Source: Pirellulales bacterium
Lineage (GTDB): Bacteria; Planctomycetota; Planctomycetia; Pirellulales; UBA1268
Length of the DNA: 64,000 nucleotides
NCBI GenBank assembly: GCA_018401745.1
Contig: JAGYJY010000006.1
Span: 1-64,000 of the forward strand
Direction: 5' to 3'
The stretch's first letter is position 1; every line of letters starts with the position of its first letter. Shown piece by piece: positions 59,926 through 64,000 of the stretch. The notes below the pieces were generated by a model. The model searched no databases. It was not told the origin of the DNA and saw only the letters and a program-made list of their open reading frames with translations. The position numbers were made by a program, and so were the translations under genes.

Positions 59926-60190
59926 GGAGACCGCGCGCGGTGGTCCGGCTCGGCAGGCGGCAAAAGTCGCGTCGCTGGGCCAGGATAGGCCAAACGCTCC
60001 GCGAGCGTTCGCCGACCCGCCGAGCCTCCCCAGTTCGTCAATAAAGGGAGGGGACGGAGAGGAGACCGCGCGCGGTGGTCCGGCTCGGCAGGCGGCAAAA
60101 GTCGCGTCGCTGGGCCAGGATAGGCCAAACGCTCCGCGAGCGTTCGCCGACCCGCCGAGCCTCCCCAGTTCGTCAATGAAGGGAGGGGGA
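59926..60190. repeat. Dispersed intergenic repeat, family A, two tandem copies
   Basis: Two nearly identical copies start at 59926 and 60061 (135-base period). Each has outer arms GGCTCGGCAGGCGG / CCGACCCGCCGAGCC and an inner AACGCTC-CGC-GAGCGTT hairpin. They match the single copy at 11385-11516 but differ in one loop base set (CGC here, CTC there). Confidence 0.85.
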
Positions 60191-60202
60191 CGGAGAGGGA
60201 AC

Positions 60203-60273
60203 GGGACGGGTCCGCGGGCCGCGAAGCGGCCTCGGCGAAGCCGAGGTGCCTGCGGCACCCGTGGACCCGTCCC
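60203..60273. repeat. Dispersed intergenic repeat, family B copy 3
   Basis: A 71-base nested palindrome equal in length to those at 11603 and 52781. Outer arms GGGACGGGTC/GACCCGTCCC and inner stem GGCCTCGGC-GAA-GCCGAGG are kept while the triloop and several paired bases differ (CCGCGGG with CCCGTGG in place of CCTCGGG with CCCGAAG), that is, compensatory change. Confidence 0.85.
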
Positions 60274-60347
60274 GCTTGCGCGGCGGATGGCCCGCAGCGA
60301 GCGTCCGGAGGGGCAGCCCCGGGCTCACCCCGAGCGACCCCACCAGG

Positions 60348-60451
60348 TGGAGCGATTCGCACCAGTCAGGTGGAGCGATTCGCTCCAGCACACCCCGCCG
60401 GAGCGTCATGGTGGAGCGATTCGCACCAGCCAGGTGGAGCGATTCGCTCCA
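60348..60451. promoter_or_regulatory. Four tandem 17-bp dyads, possible enhancer/operator array
   Basis: Copies at 60348, 60371, 60412 and 60435 follow TGGAGCGATTCGCTCCA; the second and fourth are perfect palindromes, the first and third carry one mismatch (GCACCA). Spacing is 23, 41, 23: a duplicated pair with a 64-base period. They lie about 100-205 bases upstream of the sigma-54-like -24 box at 60551, the usual distance for enhancer-binding-protein sites. They could instead be part of the neighbouring palindromic repeats. Confidence 0.55.
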
Positions 60452-60520
60452 CCTCCTCCGCAGCGTCCCCTTCGCCCTGCTGAGAAAAAAGGCCGCTGAA
60501 ACTCCGAGAAAAACGCGTTT

Positions 60521-60537
60521 TCTGAGGATTCCTCAGA
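60521..60537. promoter_or_regulatory. Perfect 17-bp palindrome next to the sigma-54-like promoter
   Basis: TCTGAGGA-T-TCCTCAGA sits 14 bases ahead of the -24 region. It may be a binding site for a repressor or for a bending protein; nothing further can be said from sequence. Confidence 0.4.
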
Positions 60538-60550
60538 GGCTGCCACGGCT

Positions 60551-60568
60551 TTGGCACGCGAAGTGCAA
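60551..60568 (+). promoter_or_regulatory. Sigma-54-like promoter of the pseudo-receiver operon
   Basis: TTGGCACGCGAAGTGCAA has GG-N10-GC spacing, a consensus -24 box (TTGGCACG) and a -12 box GTGCA close to TTGCA. The start of transcription would be near 60578, giving a leader of about 215 bases before the first small gene at 60793. I see no coding sequence in that leader. Confidence 0.65.
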
Positions 60569-60792
60569 CTTATTTCTTGCAGCGACAGGCTCTGAAGAGC
60601 CCGATTCCGGCGACCGCTCAGGTCGCAAGGCGTCGGCTGTTTGAGGCCTTTTGCGAACGAGGTCTGCCGGGGCGTCTCGGCAGGGCTCGCGTTTCAACAC
60701 GTTGGGCACGAAACACGCTGCGTCCGAGAGCCGCCTGGCTTTTTGGAGATGCGTTTCCGTGCAAGGAGGTCCGTCGTCAAAGGAGTTCGCTC

Positions 60793-60918
60793 ATGAACTT
60801 TCGAGGAAAAGCGGGATCAGCCTCTGCCCTGGCTGATTCCTGGCACCTCACCCATGCAGACATCCTCTGCTGTGCGGTGCCGATCGTGGTGTTCCTCTCG
60901 ATCATTTCTGTGGTCTAG
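60793..60918 (+). CDS. 41-aa single-span membrane peptide
   Basis: A strong AGGAG ribosome-binding site lies 7 bases before the ATG. The peptide starts MNFRGKAGSASALADSW and ends in a hydrophobic segment (ILCCAVPIVVFLSIISVV) that runs to the C-terminus, so it should be a tail-anchored or small single-pass membrane protein with a vicinal CysCys. I do not recognise a family. It is the first gene after the sigma-54-like promoter; the next three genes follow on the same strand at 77-94-base gaps. Confidence 0.6.
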   Translation: MNFRGKAGSASALADSWHLTHADILCCAVPIVVFLSIISVV

Positions 60919-61005
60919 CTGGATACACCGTCCTGTTTGAAAAGCTTGTTGTCAGCAACCGTCCGTTCCGTCATTCCACTGCCGATTTTTAAGAGGGTCT
61001 TCATC

Positions 61006-61386
61006 GTGAAAAACGCCACCGCACTGCGAGTCTTCGTCGCCGGCGTCGCTGTTTCGTTTGCCTGTGCGACTGCCACTGCCAACGAAATGTCGCATCGCGT
61101 TGCCCTCGGGATCACTCCCACGCCTGTCTCGATTCCGCTGCCGTCCGGTGAGCTTTCGCTCGGCCTCGACGACATCACGTCGGTTGAGGTGCTGGGCCTG
61201 ACGCGGGCTGAGGCGGATCAGGTGGTTGCGGCCCGCGGCATGTCTGGCCTTTCGGCCGCTGTGCTGCCGGCAGTGGTGGGTGACCTCTTCGGCATGCCGC
61301 CGGTGTCGTCCAACTGGGACAGCGTGCGGGCGGCTGTTGCCGCTGGCGGCTTCGCCACCCGGCCCACCGTCGGTGTGGATGAGTGA
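61006..61386 (+). CDS. Small exported protein, function unknown
   Basis: The GTG at 61006 (AGAGGG about 9 bases upstream) gives 126 aa with a signal peptide (ALRVFVAGVAVSFACATATA, cleavage near ATANE). The mature part has a Pro-rich patch (TPTPVSIPLPSGELSLGLDD), a helical stretch (LGLTRAEADQVVAARG) and a Gly/Ala-rich end. No cysteines remain after cleavage and no known domain is apparent. It is probably periplasmic and belongs with the two pseudo-receiver genes downstream. Confidence 0.6.
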   Translation: MKNATALRVFVAGVAVSFACATATANEMSHRVALGITPTPVSIPLPSGELSLGLDDITSVEVLGLTRAEADQVVAARGMSGLSAAVLPAVVGDLFGMPPVSSNWDSVRAAVAAGGFATRPTVGVDE

Positions 61387-61480
61387 GTCACAGAACTTTC
61401 GTTTGAATCTTCAATACAGAGCCCCCACTGATTCCCCTGACATCCTGAAACTCGGAATCAGCACGCGGAGAACACTGATC

Positions 61481-62002
61481 GTGAACCTGCCAAACGCCTA
61501 CGACCGACGAGACATGGCCAAGGATTCGGCCGCTTCCTCGCAGCAAGCCCCTGTGCGAGAGATCGTGATCGTCGATCCGCACTGCGATCGCTATGCCGAC
61601 TTTGTGACGGCGGCCATGGACGGTGAGATCGGTCTTCACTTCTGCAACGACGCCCAGTCGGCCATCAAGCTCGCTCGACGCTTCCGAGCGGATGTCTGGC
61701 TCGTCAGCGAAGAACTGCCCGACATGGAAGGCTTCGACCTGCTGCCGCTGCTGGCCAATCAGGTCAGCCAGAGCGAGGTCGATCCTCTGCTGCGTGGCCG
61801 TCGCCAGTCGCTCGGCCGCGTTGGCCAGGGTCGCCACTCCGGCATCTTCATCGTTGCCGACGACTACAGCATCGAAGGCGAGCAGCGGTCTTTGGCAGCG
61901 GGCATTGCCGGCTACCTCGTGCGGCCTCTCTCCGCCGAACTCGTGCAGGCCCTGCGGCCCGCCGAATCAGCCCCAGCCTTCCTCGATGTTGTCGAGGCCT
62001 GA
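61481..62002 (+). CDS. Pseudo-receiver domain protein 1
   Basis: The GTG at 61481 has GGAG about 10 bases upstream; ATG at 61514 is an alternative. The 173-aa protein has CheY-like topology (REIVIVDPHCDRYADFV, ADVWLVSEELPDMEGFDLLP, SGIFIVADDY, AAGIAGYLVRPLSAELVQAL) but lacks the phosphorylation site: the expected Asp at the end of strand 3 is Ser (LVSEELPD), one acidic-pocket Asp is Pro, and the strand-5 Lys is Arg. So it is a receiver fold used without phosphotransfer, probably for protein contacts. A loop insert (RGRRQSLGRVGQGRHS) separates strands 3 and 4. Paralogous to the next gene and of equal length. Confidence 0.75.
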   Translation: MNLPNAYDRRDMAKDSAASSQQAPVREIVIVDPHCDRYADFVTAAMDGEIGLHFCNDAQSAIKLARRFRADVWLVSEELPDMEGFDLLPLLANQVSQSEVDPLLRGRRQSLGRVGQGRHSGIFIVADDYSIEGEQRSLAAGIAGYLVRPLSAELVQALRPAESAPAFLDVVEA

Positions 62003-62079
62003 GCCACTCGCGGCTCTCTCACGCATTCCATCCGATTCAACAGATCCTTTTGCATTCACGTTTTTCCAGGAGTTCTCCA

Positions 62080-62601
62080 ATGGTCATGAAGCTCGCCAAA
62101 GCGATCCAGGCTCCCAGCGTCGTCGTCATCGACCCTCGCTTTGAGGCCTATCAGGAACTCGTGGAGAGCGCCCGCTCCGGCCGCATCGGCCTGCACCTGC
62201 GAAGCTCCGGTGCTGAGGGCCTGGCCCTGGCGAAGAAGCATGCGGTTGACGCCTGGCTTGTGGCAGCCGACCTCGACGACATGTCAGGCCTCGACTTTGT
62301 CGAACTGCTCCGCAACCAGCTGGAAGCCTCGCAGACGACCGACAGCGAAGGCGGCCAGCAGCGGGTCGCGATCGTCAGCGAAGTGCCCGGCAAGCCTGGC
62401 CACTGGGAAGCCACCGAGCATGGAGCCGACCACTCGATGGTCAAGCCGATCTCGATGGCCGACCTCGAGACCTTCCTCGAGATGACCCCGGCTGAGCGGG
62501 AGATGATTCTCCCCGGCCGTGACCTCGCCCGCTCGATCCTCACCCTCCCGGTGAGCATGGGTGCCGCCGTCGTCGCCCTCGCGGTGGTGATGCTCGGCTG
62601 A
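62080..62601 (+). CDS. Pseudo-receiver domain protein 2 with C-terminal membrane segment
   Basis: CCAGGAG precedes the ATG at 62080. The 173-aa protein parallels its neighbour: PSVVVIDPRFEAYQELV, VDAWLVAADLDDMSGLDFVE, RVAIVSEVPG, GADHSMVKPISMADLETFLE. The phospho-acceptor position is Ala (LVAADLDD), though the strand-5 Lys is kept (MVKPIS). The C-terminus is a membrane segment (LTLPVSMGAAVVALAVVMLG), so this one is tail-anchored to the inner membrane with the fold in the cytosol. Together they look like a membrane and a soluble partner of one signalling or assembly complex. A strong terminator follows 28 bases later. Confidence 0.75.
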   Translation: MVMKLAKAIQAPSVVVIDPRFEAYQELVESARSGRIGLHLRSSGAEGLALAKKHAVDAWLVAADLDDMSGLDFVELLRNQLEASQTTDSEGGQQRVAIVSEVPGKPGHWEATEHGADHSMVKPISMADLETFLEMTPAEREMILPGRDLARSILTLPVSMGAAVVALAVVMLG

Positions 62602-62629
62602 GCCGGAAGTGGCCTGTCAACGAACAAGA

Positions 62630-62662
62630 GAGCCAGTGGGCCAATCATCGGCCCACTGGCTC
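62630..62662. terminator. Strong bidirectional terminator hairpin
   Basis: GAGCCAGTGGGCC and GGCCCACTGGCTC form a perfect 13-bp stem with a 7-base loop, followed by GCTTCGTTT on the plus strand. It lies between the stops of two convergent genes, so it can end both transcripts. Confidence 0.85.
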
Positions 62663-62670
62663 GCTTCGTT

Positions 62671-64000
62671 TCAGGCAACGTCTGGAGGGCTCATCGCCGG
62701 CGAGGGCAACGCAGCCGTCGACGCTTCCTCAGTCTCAGGCCGCCGTGCTCTTCCCCGGCGGCCGTTGAGCAGCCAGCCGATCGGCGTGTGACGGACAAAG
62801 AGCTGGTAGCTCACCAGGAGCACCGCCGTGGCCAGCACGCATTCCAGGAAGAGCTTCAGCAACGGCGGCCAGGGCCAGGGGCGAGCCCAGGTCTGGAGGG
62901 CCACGAGCACCGGAATGTGCGCAAGATAAAGCCAGTAGGCTGAGTCGGAAATATATCTCACCACCGTGTTTTCTGACCGCAGCATCGCTCGAAAGAGCCC
63001 GATCAGGCCGAACGACATCAGCCAGGCAAAGAGCACCTGCGGAACGGCCGTTGCCACGGGATTGCCCATCGACGCCGCCGCTGCTGGAAAGCAGGCGAGC
63101 ACCGCCAGCGGGAGCAGCAGCCACCAGCGACGGCCCACCCTGTTCTCGGGATCTCCTACAAAAAAGAGCAGGCCGCCGTAGCCGAAGAAGATGCCGTAAT
63201 AGACGAGCAGGTGCGGCTGTGGCAGCAGACTCAGTGACGTGTCGGGACCGACGTTGGGGCCGAAGACACCCATAAAAAGCTGCGGGATCGCCGTCAGCGG
63301 CACGAGCCACAGCAGCACCGCAGGCGAAACAACGAGCCAGCGGGGAGGCGTGGGAAGCTTCAGCATGCTTGCCAGCCCAGCGAGGATCGTGAACCCAACG
63401 ACCAGCCAGCAGAGGAACCAGAGAAACCAGAGGTGGCCGAAGATCGGGCCCATGAAGAGGCTTTGCGGCATCCATCTCGGCGGGAGCGGCACCACAAACT
63501 GTTCTGAGGTGAGCCAGGCTGTGTAGGCCTGGCGAAGACCGGCAAGCCCCGGCCGTCGGGACTCGTCGTCATTGCCCTGCACTCGCCGCGGCTCTTCCTT
63601 CTCCGCTTCGTCTGGATCGGCCCCGCTGGCGATGGCGAGCAGCTGCCGCACACGCTTTCGGCCTGCCTCAACCTCGTCCATGTCGGGCGTGGGGAGGCTC
63701 AGGACACCAGCCAGCATCGTCGTTGTGGCCGCATCGACCCTCGACGAATCGATCGGCGTGTCGCCGACCGGTCCCTTGGGCAGCGGCGTTGCTCCGCGGG
63801 CGAGCAACAGGTCCACGACCTCGGCCTTCCCCATGAAGGCCGCCGCGTGCATCGCGGTCCGTCCGCCCTGATCACGGCCGTTGACATCGGCCCCGTGGTC
63901 GATCAGCTCCCTGGCGACGTCGACATGCCCAAGCACGGCCGCCGTAGTCAGCAAGGGCGACTTCGACGCCGGATCCACCAGCGGCGGCCGGGGCCCTTCG
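62671..64000 (-). CDS. Ankyrin-repeat/acyltransferase-3-like membrane protein, N-terminus outside window
   Basis: The frame is open to the window edge and reads PPLVDPASKSPLLTTAAV there, so the start is off the right end. Ankyrin repeats come first (HVDVARELIDHGADVNGRDQ, GGRTAMHAAAFMGKAEVVDL), then a Glu/Arg-rich linker and about eight membrane segments (HLWFLWFLCWLVVGFTILAG, LLVYYGIFFGYGGLLFFVG, AYWLYLAHIPVLVALQTWA) like the C-terminal half of acyltransferase-3/OpgC proteins. Since the typical catalytic first helix region of that family is not seen here, it may lie upstream, which would make the ankyrin block an insert inside the enzyme. Probable role: acylation of an envelope glycan. Confidence 0.75.
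   Translation of the reverse strand, partial: EGPRPPLVDPASKSPLLTTAAVLGHVDVARELIDHGADVNGRDQGGRTAMHAAAFMGKAEVVDLLLARGATPLPKGPVGDTPIDSSRVDAATTTMLAGVLSLPTPDMDEVEAGRKRVRQLLAIASGADPDEAEKEEPRRVQGNDDESRRPGLAGLRQAYTAWLTSEQFVVPLPPRWMPQSLFMGPIFGHLWFLWFLCWLVVGFTILAGLASMLKLPTPPRWLVVSPAVLLWLVPLTAIPQLFMGVFGPNVGPDTSLSLLPQPHLLVYYGIFFGYGGLLFFVGDPENRVGRRWWLLLPLAVLACFPAAAASMGNPVATAVPQVLFAWLMSFGLIGLFRAMLRSENTVVRYISDSAYWLYLAHIPVLVALQTWARPWPWPPLLKLFLECVLATAVLLVSYQLFVRHTPIGWLLNGRRGRARRPETEEASTAALPSPAMSPPDVA

Noticed and set aside
60348-60451. CRISPR-like array of 17-bp repeats
   Set aside because: Repeats are too short, spacers are 6 and 24 bases and partly identical between pairs; a binding-site array fits better.

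Overview
The window is high-GC bacterial DNA that looks like a chromosome segment of a planctomycete, most probably Pirellulales-like. The evidence is gene content: a PSCyt1/DUF1549/DUF1553 protein paired with a DUF1501 protein, a formylglycine sulfatase, Tat-exported sugar isomerases and a Tat-exported Gfo/Idh/MocA oxidoreductase, a squalene-cyclase-like DUF4159 protein beside MoxR/DUF58/BatA, HMBD-type metal efflux proteins, and several Ser/Thr kinases with unusual sensor domains. No genus can be assigned from the sequence alone.

Layout. 1-5508: leftward MoxR-DUF58-BatA cluster (BatA runs off the left edge), divergent from a secreted DUF4159 protein. 5634-9301: a YugP-type membrane zinc protease, a lipoprotein, and an H-NOX (haem NO/O2 sensor) fused to a Ser/Thr kinase. 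9344-15733: hisS, a YkgJ-type Cys-cluster protein, a 1-kb palindromic repeat tract, recJ, a PQQ-propeller protein and tRNA-Pro(CGG). 15734-18796: a lower-GC accessory patch behind the tRNA with an IS91-type transposase remnant and a large secreted orphan protein. 19247-27371: a heavy-metal efflux operon (Cys-rich peptide, CusB-like, CusA-like, double Cys-motif protein, CusC-like). 27424-32818: a tightly packed leftward surface-glycan cluster (three glycosyltransferases, two methyltransferases). 33251-39809: HAD phosphatase, alpha/beta hydrolase, a 1066-aa membrane protein and SppA. 40074-46442: sugar/small-molecule catabolism genes ending in purU. 46476-54488: DUF1501, PSD1 protein, thymidine kinase, ceramidase-like hydrolase, sulfatase. 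54690-58825: a phage-shock-type operon (pspA, pspC, PspC-Ser/Thr kinase) with a sigma-54 promoter, divergent from a pspF-like activator. 59864-62662: palindromic repeats, four tandem 17-bp dyads, a second sigma-54-like promoter and a four-gene operon of unknown function encoding a 41-aa membrane peptide, an exported protein and two pseudo-receivers. 62671-64000: an ankyrin/acyltransferase membrane protein running off the right edge.

Two themes matter to any user of this sequence. First, about thirteen otherwise intact conserved genes are split by single-base indels, mostly one surplus base; removing or adding one base each time restores the family sequence, so these look like assembly or sequencing errors rather than pseudogenes. 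Second, regulation here seems rich in unusual envelope and gas sensing: H-NOX-kinase, PspC-kinase, PspF with a sigma-54 promoter, and the sigma-54-linked pseudo-receiver operon, which is the best candidate for an undescribed system.
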